DNA from: Cenococcum geophilum 1.58 | Lineage: Eukaryota; Ascomycota; Dothideomycetes; Gloniales; Gloniaceae | DNA length: 64,000 bases | Direction of reading: 5' to 3' | Assembly: GCA_001692895.1 (NCBI GenBank) | Contig: KV748181.1 | Coordinates: forward strand, 2,485,640 to 2,549,639 | Notes under the pieces: model-generated | What the model saw: the letters and a program-made list of their open reading frames with translations, nothing else | What the model was told of the DNA's origin: nothing | Databases searched by the model: none | Translations under genes and position numbers: made by a program | Part shown: positions 49,623-61,986 of the stretch, piece by piece | Layout: every line of letters begins with the position of its first letter | Position numbering within the stretch: the stretch's first letter is position 1

Positions 49623-49833
49623 TATAACGGCGCTATCGCACGTTACCTGCCAAATTCTGCCATATTCTACCGACCTGCAATTAGCCCGCCTAAAGCTAGC
49701 GCCTTGGCGGCTTACCCTATATATTTGTTTACATCGGTCCTAGCGACCCCTTTTCCTTCTCTTTAGCTTAGTATCTTCGTAATACAGCATTCGTTCAAGC
49801 TTCGGTTTAGAGGCATTTGTTTAAGCCGTAACA
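49623..49833 (+). repeat. 3' LTR of G4
   Basis: This 211-bp partner of 43646-43856 ends aagccgtaaca, followed by gtctc. Confidence 0.93.
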
Positions 49834-50983
49834 GTCTCTATTATATATAGTAATAGTATTATTTTAGGCGGAGTCTATAGTTATAGAGTCTTACGTTATA
49901 TATAAGGCTATTTATAATAATACCTTTTTAAATAAGGAGTTTTTACATTCCTAGTATATATATACTAACAATAAGGGAGCTATACGTTTAGTTAGCGACT
50001 CCCTAGCAAGTTTCTGGCGACCTTTATATCCTCTTATTATTCTTATTATATACTTAATTTATATTTTCCTATTAAAGCTATTAAATTTAGGTAATCTTAA
50101 GTCCTAGTATAAGGCGTTTTATTTATTTTACTATCTTATATATAGTTATTATATTATCCGCTTAGCGTCCCTTTTCTACCCTAAGGCTTAGGGGGACCAC
50201 TAGGACTTTAACTAGGTAATCTTTATAAAGCACTTTTATACTAATATATTCTCCTAGCCTATCCTTTACCCTTATAGCTTATTCCTTTACCTATTAGTTC
50301 TTTAGGGTAACTCTAATATCTCTACTTTTAAGGTATTAGACTATAATAGCGTTATAGACCTCTTTATAAATTTCTATAAGGACTTTTATTTCTAATTATC
50401 CCTAAAGCCCCTCTACTTTTTCTATATTTGGTTATATTATAATTATATACCTAGTTATTATCTTAAGGGGGGTAGGTTCCCTATACTATAAAAGCGTAGC
50501 TACAGCGGCCTAGGTACAGCTCGCCAGTAAGGAGGGGTTTTATTTATTTTTAATTTTACTTAGCCGTTAGAGGATTTAATTAAGGGTTTACTAGAGGGGC
50601 GCTTAAGGTTTACTAGACTAGCGGAGCTATTTTATTAGCTATATTAGTTTCTTATAGCTAACAGTTACTCCCTTATAGTTATAGATACTAGACGTATCTA
50701 ATAGGCTTTATATTTTATTAGATGCCTTCTTAATAAAAGTCTTCCCGTTTTATAGTATAGTATTCGCCCGTTCTTATTATAGAGGGCTATTGTTGGGCGT
50801 AGGTCTAGCGGATACGCATGGGTACAAACCACCGTCGTTTAACGTATGCCTCCCCTACGATGCATACATCTTCGGGGGATTCTCTGTGTGTTTTTTAGGG
50901 TTCTTTTAGTTAGTTTTGGTCTTTTTAGGCCGGGTGTAGCAAGAGCTCCTTTGTAAGGACATTAATAACAAAATATAACATTC

Positions 50984-51438
50984 TAATAATAATATATAGT
51001 GGGATAATTAAAAGAACCTACTATATAATAATTATTATAAAACGTTTGCCTATTGCGAGTACTACTATAACTAATTAATCCTTAAGTATAATAAGCTAAA
51101 AGCCTTACTTATAATTTAATCGCAAAACCCCCTTTTTAATTAGGAAGTAATAGGCAGGCTTTAATATAAAAGGCTAGGCTATATAGAACCTAATATAATT
51201 AAGTATTTACTTTAGGAAGTAGGTAGTGCAAAGCTTTAAGGACTAATAATGATTAACTATTCTATAGAATGCCAGCGTCTATCTAAAAGTGGTTTATATA
51301 AAACATTAAGCTTAAAAATACGCGTATAGATTTAAGCGATAGGTTTTTATTAACTATGCCTTCTAAGCGTACTTCTAATAATATAGGTCTTGTTAAATTA
51401 ACCCAGTATTAAATTAGTCTAAATTGCTAGGTAAAAGA
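50984..51438 (+). mobile_element. Copia element C2, right piece (pre-integrase)
   Basis: The C2 reading resumes directly after the LINE duplication. The plus strand shows the Copia pre-integrase region, with segments YKRLGYIEPNIIKYLLQEV (about 51175-51232) and CQRLSKSGLYKTLSLKIR (about 51270-51325). These correspond to the WHxRLGH...C..C motif block. It becomes unreadable near 51360. The boundary with the next Gypsy fragment is unclear, and a solo LTR begins at 51439. It is eroded. Confidence 0.7.
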
Positions 51439-51846
51439 TATAATAAAGCCTTATAGGAAATACTATGGTGGACTTATTAATAGGCTAGGTATATAGGTAT
51501 AGGTTAAGTCAATAAAGTAAACACAACTAGTAGAGTAGGTTACCTAATAGATTAACTCTAATTGTATTCTAATATTTACTATAAAGAAGAAAACTATCTA
51601 GGTAGGGACTGTAGTCCTTTAAATACACAATACTGCGCCTAAGAAATGTACTAAGTACGTCGGTACGTTAGTATATTAGTACGTCCCACGTTCCTACGTT
51701 CCGAACTTACAACGTGGCTAGTTATATAACTTAGCTACTTCTTATCCTATAGCTTAATTGGTTCTAGTGTCTTCCGTACTATCTTAACTAACCTATACAT
51801 ATCTCTTCTTAGTAGTTTTACTACGGCCGATATAAGGTCCGTAATA
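51439..51846. mobile_element. Solo LTR related to the G2 LTR
   Basis: This 408-bp LTR (tataataaagcc...ggtccgtaata) has a perfect aaaga target-site duplication (51434-51438, 51847-51851). It shares long blocks with the G2 LTRs (taggctaggtatatagg, aactatctaggtagggact) but is clearly diverged, so it is a sister subfamily. No internal region accompanies it. Confidence 0.85.
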
Positions 51847-54545
51847 AAAGAACCTTCCCTATAGCCCTGGCCTCTACCTACTTTTAACCCCCTTTACGTT
51901 CTTCTAATTACGGAACCTTAATCCCATTAATATTATTAGCTAGTTCTTATCGATAATAGATAGACGCAAATCGGCGTTTTAAGGGATAAGCCTTGCGCTA
52001 TTAGCAAGGCTAAAAAAAGAAAAGCCCTAGTTATAGACCTTTTAGCTATAACTAGGGCAAGATAGAGAAGAAGAGACTTTTTATATTACTATTAAGCTAG
52101 AAATAGTACTTCCTACGAGCGAGGTATAATGGTTTTAAGTACTATATAATAGCGGCGCTAAAATTAATCTTATATAATATAATTTAATAAAAAAGTATAA
52201 ATTTATTCTATTACTAAGGTGGCGAAAACCTATTATAGGCTTTCTAAATAAGTATTAGACTAAACTATATAGTGCCTCTAAGCTTATAGTGTTAGTAGAC
52301 GATATATATAACCGTATTAAGGTAGTTAGCCCGCAACTATTTTAGGCGGCTAACTTTATAGGCTATAATATTATTCTTAGATACCCTTAGCTTACGGAAA
52401 TAAAATTTAAGATACGCTTTAAGATAGAAGCCTTTAAATAGTGGAACAATAAAGAATTAAAAGGGTGTATATTACTAATAAGCTTAAAAGATATCCTAAA
52501 AGATATAGCTTTAGGTAAAACGGTATATACTTTATACCTAAAGGAGTATTAGATCTAACCCCTATTTTATAATAAGATAGATATAAAGCATAGTATAGGT
52601 AATAACTTCTCGATAATAGAGACCCTATAGGGAACTACTAGATAGGTTATAGAGACACTATAGGGAGGTAGTAATCTTAAAGATCTTATAAGATACTCTT
52701 ATTATTATAGGTTACTCTAGCTTAAGTAATACGTGGAGAGGATACTATAGTGCCTTAAACGCTGCGTTAAGGAATTCTCTACTCTCTACTAGCGACTATA
52801 TATAAATAACTACTATAGCGCGCGACGCTGCCTATAAGTATTTTAAGGGAGCTTTAAGACCTACCCGATAATAATATAAAGGATAAACACAACCCTAATT
52901 TATTAAATATTCTGTTAGGCCTAAAGAACTTATTAAGGGTATTTTTAGATAGGTAAGCTGAAGTCCTTTTATAGAACTTAGAAAATAATTATATAATTAA
53001 TCTAGAAGAAGGTAAATAACTACTAAACCTTTTTATTTATAACCTCTTTTATAAAGAGCTTAAGATTCTATAGGATTACTTTGATAGCTTACTAGAAATG
53101 GGGTGGATTTAGTTTAGTAAATTGCTAATAGGCATACTAGCCCCTTTTATTTTAAAACTAGATAGAACTATAAGGCTATATATAGACTATTATAGTCTTA
53201 ATAAAATTACAACTAAGAACCATTACCTACCACTACTAGTTAGTAAAATTCTAGATTAACTATTTAGGGTGAAGATTTTTAGGAAGCGAAATCTATAAGA
53301 TACCTATTATAGACTCCGTATTAGAGAAGGGGATAAGTAAAAAATCGCTTTTAAAACCTAATACAGCTACTTTAAGTATCTAGTAATACCTTTTAGGTTA
53401 GCTAATATGTCTATAATATTCTAATTATATATTTATAGGGCCTTATAAGGACTAGTTAACCATATATATATTATCTATTTAGATAATATCCTAATGTACT
53501 TAAAAGATAAAGATTAGTATAAGCAACACGTCTGCGAAGTGCTAGAATATTTAGATAATTAGGGCCTCTATACTAAGACGTTAAAGTATATCTTTAATAC
53601 TAAGTAGGTTAAGTTCCTAAGTTATATTATAATACCTATAGGTATAGTTATAGACCTAATATAGGTATAAATAATCTAAGAGTAGCTAAAGCTATTAGGA
53701 TATCTAAGTGTTCCTAGGCTTTACTAATTTCTATAAACGCTTTATTTATAACTACTTGGATATTACCTAATACTTATTTAATTATATTATAGAAGCTTTT
53801 TAAGACCTAGCTTAGGAAGTAACAGGCTTAAAGATAGAAAGGAAGAAAACTAAAAAAGAATGAATTAAATAGTATAAACTACGCTTATAGCTTAAAATTA
53901 GGAGGCCTTTTAAAAACTATATATAAAGTTTATAAAAGCTTTACTACTATAGAATTTTAACCTAGATTAGCTATTAATAATATTAATTAATATATTAAAT
54001 TTTACCCTTATTAGTATTCTATTATAACCTAATAGGGGTTTAAACGCTACCTAGTTCTACTAAAACTAGTAGTATTTTATAATAGAAAATTTAAGAGACC
54101 TAAACTTAGATATTGTAAGCTTTGCAGTGTGTGGAATTAAACGAGCGACTTGATTGTAAATGTAGCTCTAGAGGCTTTATATATATACACGAAGAGGGTA
54201 GAAATGATAGGGTAATAGATAGCTGAAACGGGAACGGTAATCTGCAAGCAATATTGATCTGCAAGTCAATATATAGGGTGGCTGTCTTGGAGCCCTCCAG
54301 GTGACGATCTCGATACAGTGTCAGTAGTCGGTTATAGATATTATATCTATAACAAGGAACTACTAGCTATAGTTAACTGCTTTAAATAGTAATAACACTA
54401 CCTTAAGTACGCAAGCTATACCACTTAGGTACTCTTAGATTACTATAATTTACGCTACTTTATAACTATAAAGGAGCTTATATATTACGACCTTGCGCTA
54501 CCTATATGGCGGTATAGGCTGTAGAGCTTATAAGGCATTCTAACC
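51847..54545 (+). mobile_element. Gypsy fragment G5 (protease, RT, RNase H)
   Basis: This is a plus-strand Gypsy fossil lacking visible LTRs, a convincing gag or an integrase. Protease is near 52110-52450 (YNSGAKINLI) and a connection lies at about 52900-53090. RT is about 53090-53700 (FILKLDRTIRLYIDYYSLNK; YIIYLDNILMYLKDKD). RNase H is about 53870-54540 and is interrupted by a solo LTR. The 5' limit against C2 and the 3' limit against G7 are unresolved. It is heavily eroded. Confidence 0.75.
54114..54336. mobile_element. Un-RIPed solo LTR in G5 RNase H
   Basis: This 223-bp insertion (tgtaagctttgcag...gtcggttata) has a perfect gatat duplication (54109-54113, 54337-54341). Composition shifts sharply to normal CpA/TpG and higher GC, for example ggctgtcttggagccctcc. 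It belongs to a family not otherwise seen in the window. It is young or was protected from RIP by its short length. Confidence 0.85.
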
Positions 54546-55825
54546 GGCAGCCCGTCCAGTCGCGAGACACTACTACTATCTTTTTAGTTTGCATGGCTGA
54601 GTGGGTTAGGCTTGGGCGTAACAATTATTAGGCTATAGAGACGCACTTACCGTAACCGGCTTAGCGCAGGTAAGGCGCAGGCAAGGCGCCTACAAAACGT
54701 AGTCGCCCCGCACCTAAGAATAGCAGAATTTAGTTTTATAGTTCTACTTCATTAAGAACCAAATACCTATTATATTCCGCTACTATTGTTACGTTATTAT
54801 ATACCCTTAAGGCCTTAGCGTCCTAATAGTTCTAAATTCTTATCCCTTTTTAGGGGTAGCGGCCTAGCAACCCAGCGGTTTACTAAGGCTGCGACTATAT
54901 AGCGACAGCCCTCTATTAAAAAGATGACCTATAGTTATTAACTATATTATAGCCTATTAACCTAATAACAAGACGCGGGCGTAACGTTAGCGTAGTATAT
55001 AGTACTAAGTCTAGGGATTAGCCCTAAAATAACGTAGGCGGACCTATATCCTAAATAAAACTAAAAGCTATAGGCGAGAATACTATATAGGAAGAAATAC
55101 AACGGCTAAAGAATAAGAAGCTATAACTCCTAGAGTAAGAAAAACTATAGTTACTTAGGGAGGAGGTGGAAATACTAAGACGGCGTTAACGCAGTAAGGT
55201 AATGTTAACTCCCATTCCTAACCTAGATCTACTACCTTAAAGTATCCTATTAGAGTACTTAGACGGTAGCTTAATATATTTAAACCTTAAGCGGAAGGCT
55301 ACTAATATAATAGGTGCTTTATTAAAACGGGCCGTTAAAATAAAGAAGATTGCTTTATATTATAGTAAGACTATATAAGAGTACTAAGACTTCCGTAATA
55401 GCTTAAAGCTAGTATTCTGCTTAAAGGCTAACGCCTTCACAAATAAGGATACTAAAGTTACGTTTACTATGTAATATATAAAGGGGACTAATAGAACCCT
55501 TTAGCTATAATATAAAGATAACCATCTAAATATATAGTTTACCTAAGAGGAGCTAATAAAATTCCTATTTAATTAGATTAAAAGTCCTATTAATTAAAAA
55601 CTCTATATAGCCTTTATATATATAAGGGTAATATAGCAAACTAATTAACCTATAAATGAGTTTACTGCTTATCTAACCTCCTTAAAAGCGTAAATTAACC
55701 CTCCTTATAATATAAAGTATCTAATAATATATCTATTTGCGAAGCCACGGCTAAAGCTACGGCTTACTGTTACTAACTATTAGGAATTTCTATAAACTTA
55801 AAATTAGCTAATTTCCCTAGCTGCC
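54546..55825 (+). mobile_element. Gypsy element G7, left piece (leader and gag)
   Basis: A partly un-RIPed leader (about 54546-54730, GC-rich with agcgcaggtaaggcgcagg) is followed by gag at about 55050-55825. A glutamate/lysine-rich coiled part comes first, then capsid-like text (LLEYLDGSLIYLNLKR near 55250). A 5' LTR should lie between 54546 and 54900 but cannot be delimited, because the 3' LTR is outside the window. The piece ends at the G6 insertion (ctgcc, 55821-55825) and resumes at 62180. Confidence 0.65.
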
Positions 55826-56018
55826 TGTCACGGAACCCTACCACAGGGGCCTCTATAGGAGAGCCCCGTGCTTTTGCGTACACCTTGCGTACAGCTTATA
55901 TCAGCTACGCGTAGGTATATTACCTCCTTACGCCCTTGACCTTTACAATCGATCGCGCAACGTCTTGTAGACTCCTCAAATACATACGCTCTGTAGCCAC
56001 TGCCCACGTTCTATAACA
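55826..56018 (+). repeat. 5' LTR of G6
   Basis: This 193-bp LTR (tgtcacggaacc...ttctataaca) is better preserved than the 3' copy. Confidence 0.93.
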
Positions 56019-59000
56019 TTACGTTACGCCTTTTTTACTATTAACGCTTAGCCTACAACTAATTCTACGTCTCTGTAATACTACAGGCGCTGCTAAAAGC
56101 AGCGTATTTATAAATTACCTTACTTTATACTTCTAAGGAACCTATAATAGTAAGACAATATTCCTTATTAGCTACTATATTAAACCTAAAGAACAATTTA
56201 ATACCTATACTTAACCTATAACGCCAACTAATTCTAGGAGAATTTAATTTATTAGCCTTAGCCTTAACCCCTAAGGAGATAGACACTAATAATATCTTAT
56301 CTTTTATTAACTATATAACTACGGACAAGTAAATAGAAGTGCTACTACCTATTAAAATTAAAATATAAGACGCCGAGACGTTTATAAAAATAGTAGCACG
56401 AGACCCTAATAAATACTACCGCCTTTTATAGAACTACTACCTAAAGCTTATACAAGCTAAGATGCGTACTGCCTAAGATTGCGATATTATCCAAGACCTA
56501 TAAGCTTGTAAGGCACTCGCTAATAATACACGTTAAGAAACTAAAGATAACCTCCACGTATTTAACTGTGACGTTTAACAGTTAAAAAAGAATAAGATTA
56601 TACTAATTGCTACGGTTACTAAAAAAGAAGGCATAATTAAATACCTATAATCTTAGCTTAATGAGCACATTTGTAATAACGCTAGATACCTCTTTACTAT
56701 ATATAACGCCACCTAAGTCTCTATGCCCCTAGTAACTTTACCTACTTAATACTTAACGGAGGGTTAGCGCTAAGCAGCTTTACCTAATAGGAACCCCTAC
56801 TAAAGTAATAATAATAAAAGCCATAATAATTGGACCTAAACTATTACCGTAAGGTCTAATGCACGCTACCCTAATCCCCTAGTTTTTTAAGGAGACTATA
56901 AGGAATATAGCTACTAGAAGATATAAATCCGCGAGAAACTAACTTAGAGCGCCTGCCTTTTTCCTACAGAAGATACTAAGATTGGCTATATTATCGGGTG
57001 AATAAAGGGTATACTATTTAACAGACTCTTCGCCTAATAGGAGACTAGTAGCCCCTAGAAGTAGCAGTCTTACTAAGAAGTCCTTAATAATTTTAACCTA
57101 ATGTACCGTAACCACGACCTACTAGCCACCAACTAAGCTAAACTACATGCCCTAAAGATAAGCCCGACTAAGTTATTTAATAAGTTTTATATTAAATTCT
57201 AGGAATATACTAGAGCCCTTATTTAAGATAATACTAAAGACTAAGAGGATCTCCTTAAAAAAGTTACTTATTGCCTTAGTTATGCAGCCGCTAGCTATAA
57301 CTATAACGATATTTATAAGATGGTAGCAGCCCTATAAAAGATTAAATAATAACTAAATTAGATTACTACTACTAACCCTCGCTTAAAGACCTCTCTATAG
57401 AAGCCCTCTGGCCCTACTAAACCTATATATACTAAGCCACCGACGCCTACTACCTTAAGTACTACTAGAGCTAATATTAACCTCTCTATACTAACCTTTC
57501 CGTAAAAACTCCTAAATAGAGAGCGCGAGCTACTCTAGAAACTAGGACACTGCTATAAATACTGTTAAAAAGGCTATTATTATAATAACCTAAACTACCT
57601 AATAGCTAGGTTTAGTATTTACCGCCTAATACCTAACTTAATGCCCTAAATACCAAATATATTGCTATATACTACTACTGTATAAGATAAAGATATAGTA
57701 ATAGTAGTAGAATTAGATACGGAAGCGGAAAACGCTAAGTCCTAGCCCTAAGTTGCGGGTTAGAACGCCCTAATAATAGAGGGATCTATATATCGGCCTA
57801 CTTAATAAATAACTTAGTAAAGATAAACAGACGGAAATAGATAGTTTTACCTATAATAGGAACTACTACTATAAAATAATATAAAAGCCGTTCTATAATT
57901 AACTGCAAAGCTACTAACTAATTTATAGATACCTAACTTATACGCACTTATAACCTATCTACCTTACCCCTTACTAAAGCCTGCGCCCTATAACTCGCTA
58001 ATAGTAGTTATACCGCATAGAAGATTACCTATATAGTATAACTCTACTTAGACATAAATAGGCACTAGGAAGAGCTCTAGGCCTATATTATACTATTTAC
58101 TAACTACCCTATTATCCTTAAAATAAGCTAGCTTAAATAATATAACCCCGCTATTAACTAGAAAAAGAAAAAAGTAACCTTTAACTCTAAATACTATAGA
58201 GAGACTTACCTAGGATATAGCCTAGCCACCTCTATTTACTTACCAGGATATTAACCTAAGAAATCCCTTATTACCCCACCTATGACTAATTACTACTACG
58301 TAAGTACCGCGGCCTTCTACCGTATAGCACGTATAAAAGGCTAAACCGTTACTATGGCTTCCTAATTATAACTATATAAGCTTAATAAAGAATAGGACTA
58401 CGTCCTCTATAGTAATAGGATAGATATAGTTAACCTTTTAGAAGATAACGCCCCTGCGGAACTCTACGGACTTTTACCTTTAGACTTTAAAAAGTTTATA
58501 AAACTTAAAAAAGGACTTACCAACGAAGAACTCCGTAAGCTCCTCCCTAAGAGGTACTATAACTTTATTAATATATACTTATAAAAGGGCGTAGATATAC
58601 TCCCCCTATATTAACCTAATAACTATGCCATTAATATTAAATAAGGAAAAACGCTACTTTATAAGAGACCCTACCTAATATTAAAAAACGAACTTTTAGT
58701 TATAAGAAAGTATATTAACGAGCACCTTAATAAAGGGTTTATTCGTCCCAGCATATTACTAGCAGCCACCCCTATTCTTCTTACTAAGAAGCTAAGAGGA
58801 GGTATCTAATTCTATATTAACTATAAAGGACTTAACGCTATTATAATTAAAAACTAATACCTAGTACCGCTTATACGGGAGACCCTTAAGTAGCTTAGCT
58901 AAGCTAAAATCTATACTAAGCTTAATATTATCGCCGCCTTTAACTATTTCTAAATACGGGAAGGTGATGAATAGAAAACCGTATTTATATCGCGCTTTAG

Positions 59001-61796
59001 CCAATTTAAATATACTATTATGCCCTTTAGCGTATATAACGGCCTAGGCACCTTCTAAAGCTATATTAATAACGCCTTACGGGACTACTTTAACGACTTC
59101 TACTCTGCGTATCTAGACAATATACTTATTTATAGCAATAACCCTTTTAAGTATACAAAATATGTTTAAAAGGTCCTACAGCGTCTTAGGGACGCAGGAC
59201 TTTATATTAATTTAAAGAAATGCGAATTCTTAGTTACAGAAGTAAAATACCTTAAACTAATTATTACTACTAAGGGTGTCTATATAGACCCTAAGAAGGT
59301 ACGCACAATTACCAAATAGCAAGCCCCTAACTGCATTAAAGACGTATAAGCCTTCCTTAGTTTTGCTAACTTCTATTAGAAATTTATATACAACTTCTTA
59401 GGCGTAGTAGTACTATTTATAGCAATAATGCGAACAAAGGGCCTTTCTGTAAAAGGAAGAAAAACGCACCTATACTTTACCTAGACGCCTAAATGCGAGA
59501 AGGCGTTCTAAACCCTTAAAAATGCCTTTACCAAAGTACTTATCCTAGCTCACTTTATACTAGGACGATAACTCTATCTTAAAACTAACTCCTTAGACCA
59601 CGTTAACGCAGGCGTCCTCTCCTAGATAGGTAACAACGGTCTCCTTTACCTAGTCTTATTCTACTCGTCTAAGCTTATACTATAAGAGTGTAACTATAAG
59701 ATCTATAATAAAGAACTCCTTATAATTATATAAGTGTTTAAAGAATTCTAACTAAAACTTTTCTTAGTAGAGCCTAATTAGCTAACTAAAGTCCTTACGG
59801 ACTATTATAACCTTAAGTACTTTATAACTATAAAGCAGCTAAACTAATGCTAAGTATATTAGAACGAGTTCCTCTCTAGTTTTAACTTTAAAATTATATA
59901 TAGACTAGGAGTATAAGGTTCTAAACCTAATAGCCTAATACGCCGCTTATAAGACCTTCCTTAGTTTAAAGATAACCCCTATAATTAGTTCTAATAATAA
60001 ATAATCCTAAAAGCACGAAATCTGGCCCTAGGTATACTACCTACAATAAAGCTAACTATACCTTAGCTTTATACCATAGAACTAGAGTTACCTCCTAAAA
60101 TTAATAAGCTTATTACTACGGTATATAACACCTCTGTTAACCTATTACTATATTAACTTATTGCCGCAAAGACCGCTAGCGCCTGTATACTACCTACTAA
60201 CCTTTAAAGCTTAGGCTAGATTAATATAGCAGCCTTAGAAGTAAAAGAAAATAGGCTCTATTATAGAGGTCGCCTATTTATCCCTAACTTAGAAAATTTA
60301 CAACGGCAATTAATCTAAATGGCCTACGACCTTTAATTAGGCGGCCACCTAGGTAAAGGAGGAACTTATAAGCTTTTTAGCCGATACTACTTCTGGCCAA
60401 AAATAATAGACTTAGTTAAACACTTTATAGGCGCCTGCTATGGTTATAGGCGCGCTAAGGCCTTTAATATAAAGTATTAAGGGCTACTGCACCCTCTACT
60501 AGTACCTATATAACAATAGGCAGATATTGCTATAGATTTTATTATTAACCTACTACCCTATAAACGACATGGCCGTACCTATAAGAACATCCTTATAATA
60601 ATATACCGACTTATAAAAGAGCGCCACTACGTCCCAACCGAAGGCGTAGCCGTTAGCGACGTTACTAATGCCTTTCTTCGCGAAGTTTACTAACTATATA
60701 GGTTACCTAACTTAATTACGTCCGACTAAGGTATATAATTTAACTCTAATGTATAGAGACGAATCTACTAACGCCTTAGTATCTCCATTAAGATATCTAT
60801 ATCCTTCTATTATAAAACTACTAAGTAACTAGAAAACGCTAATACCAGTATAAAAGCGTACCTACGATAGGTAGTTGCCTATAGTTAAGATAACTGGGTA
60901 GATTACCTTTTACTAGGTAAATTCGCAGCGAATAACTACGTCTTAACCACTACAGGACTTACCCCATTCTTCGCGAATAAGGGTTATTACCCCTAATCCG
61001 GCATAAAGTTACTAAAACTTATTAATAAGAAACTGCTATATAAAAAACACCTTAAGATGCTACTTACCGACTAGCATATAGATCGTATAAAAAATCTACT
61101 TAACTACTACAAGGGAGAAATGGCCTAGGCTTAAGTAAAGTAGGCCTACTTCGCCGACTACTATAGAATGCCACCACCGGAGATGCGTGTTAGTGACTAG
61201 GTATAGCTAGATATACATAATATCTCTACGCAAAGGCCTATAAAGTTACTTAATTATAAGAACCTTAGCCCCTATTTAATTAAATAAGTTATTAATAGAG
61301 GAGCCGTATATAAGCTAGAACTCCTACTTACCCTAGCCACCCGTAGGATATAGCCTATATTTTACCTATAGCTACTACACCTCTATTAGCCTAACCCCTT
61401 ATTAAGGCAGATATAACCTAAACCCCTATTAGTACTAATCCGAGATAAGAATAAAGATAAGAACTATAAGGAGTGGACTATTAAACGAATTATTAACTCT
61501 AAATACTTTGGTAAAGGTAGAGGACGACGGCTTTACTATAGAGCTATATACACAGGATTTAATATAGATTAGCCAGAATGGTAACTATAGGAAGACTTTA
61601 AAAATGCAAAGGATCTAATTAGCGACTTTTACTACGCGAACCTATAGAAACTAGGCCTAAGCAGAGATTTTATACCCAATCCTCTATAGGAGCCCTTATA
61701 GAGTTAAACCGTTATACATTACCACGTAAGGGCAAATTGCCGTTAGATTGCGGTAAAGTGCAATTACGTAACTAGAATATTGTTAAGATGTCCAAG

Positions 61797-61819
61797 AACT
61801 TCAACCGGCGGTTAGAGTT
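61797..61819. repeat. 23-bp near-palindrome, G6 copy
   Basis: The half-site AACTTCAACCG, one central base and CGGTTAGAGTT are followed by gtctaattag. The orientation relative to coding matches G4 and B, and is opposite to G1. Confidence 0.75.
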
Positions 61820-61986
61820 GTCTAATTAGTTGGATTTTTAGATGCCAAGCCTTATTATATAACGTTGTTTTAAACCTTTAGCAATACCCCCCTTTTTTCT
61901 TCTTTTTTATACCTTAAGTGTCCCTTCTATATATATATAGTAACCATAGCGTCGCCGGAGCTCCGCCTCTATAGAAGGGGGAGTAG

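Larger units (their letters stand above)
43646..49833 (+). mobile_element. Gypsy element G4, full length with LTRs, nested in the LINE
   Basis: This 6,188-bp plus-strand Gypsy has 211-bp LTRs (43646-43856, 49623-49833) and gtctc duplications (43641-43645, 49834-49838). Gag lies at about 44080-45260 with a zinc-knuckle segment CFNCDKQGHF at about 45125. Protease is about 45340-45650 and RT about 46390-47000 (FIKPSQAPFTSPILFVKK). RNase H is about 47180-47560, integrase about 47870-48960 and a chromodomain segment about 49060-49200. The 3' region holds the 23-bp near-palindrome and a purine tract (caaagagggggg, about 49609-49620). The structure is whole but there are many RIP breaks. Long readable segments and close LTRs suggest a moderate age. 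Four ambiguous bases lie at 45324-45341. Confidence 0.93.
35567..50983 (-). mobile_element. Tad1-like LINE, nested in Copia C2, with two later insertions
   Basis: This minus-strand non-LTR retrotransposon is about 5.6 kb once two inserted elements are excluded. ORF1 runs from about 50750 to 49839 and continues from 43640 to 43000. It ends in a Cys-rich, zinc-knuckle-like part near 43620-43510 (CVNCHQSTYKA; CCHC-like spacing). ORF2 begins near 42930 with an AP-endonuclease domain (QYNCGNINYY; DINLYYP..GG near 42520-42560; SSIIDLTLIDKG near 42370-42410). RT follows from about 41500 to 40300 (YRPIALENTL near 41350-41370) and then a C-terminal region to about 39300. The 3' end at 35567 carries AATAAA (complement at 35571-35576). 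A 15-bp A/T duplication taataataatatata flanks it (35552-35566, 50984-50998). In-frame stops are abundant and mostly RIP-type, so it is inactive. The LTR elements at 35587-39244 and 43646-49833 lie inside it. Confidence 0.82.

Noticed and set aside
51439-51846. LTR at 51439-51846 taken as the 5' LTR of Gypsy G5
   Set aside because: By comparison with G2 its orientation fits a minus-strand element, whereas G5 is plus. A perfect 5-bp duplication surrounds the LTR alone, which supports a solo LTR.
54587-54640. tRNA-like box A (tggctgagtgg) in the G7 leader
   Set aside because: There is no box B, no acceptor-stem pairing and no tRNA fold. It may be a chance match or a leader word, and is insufficient for a tRNA or SINE call.
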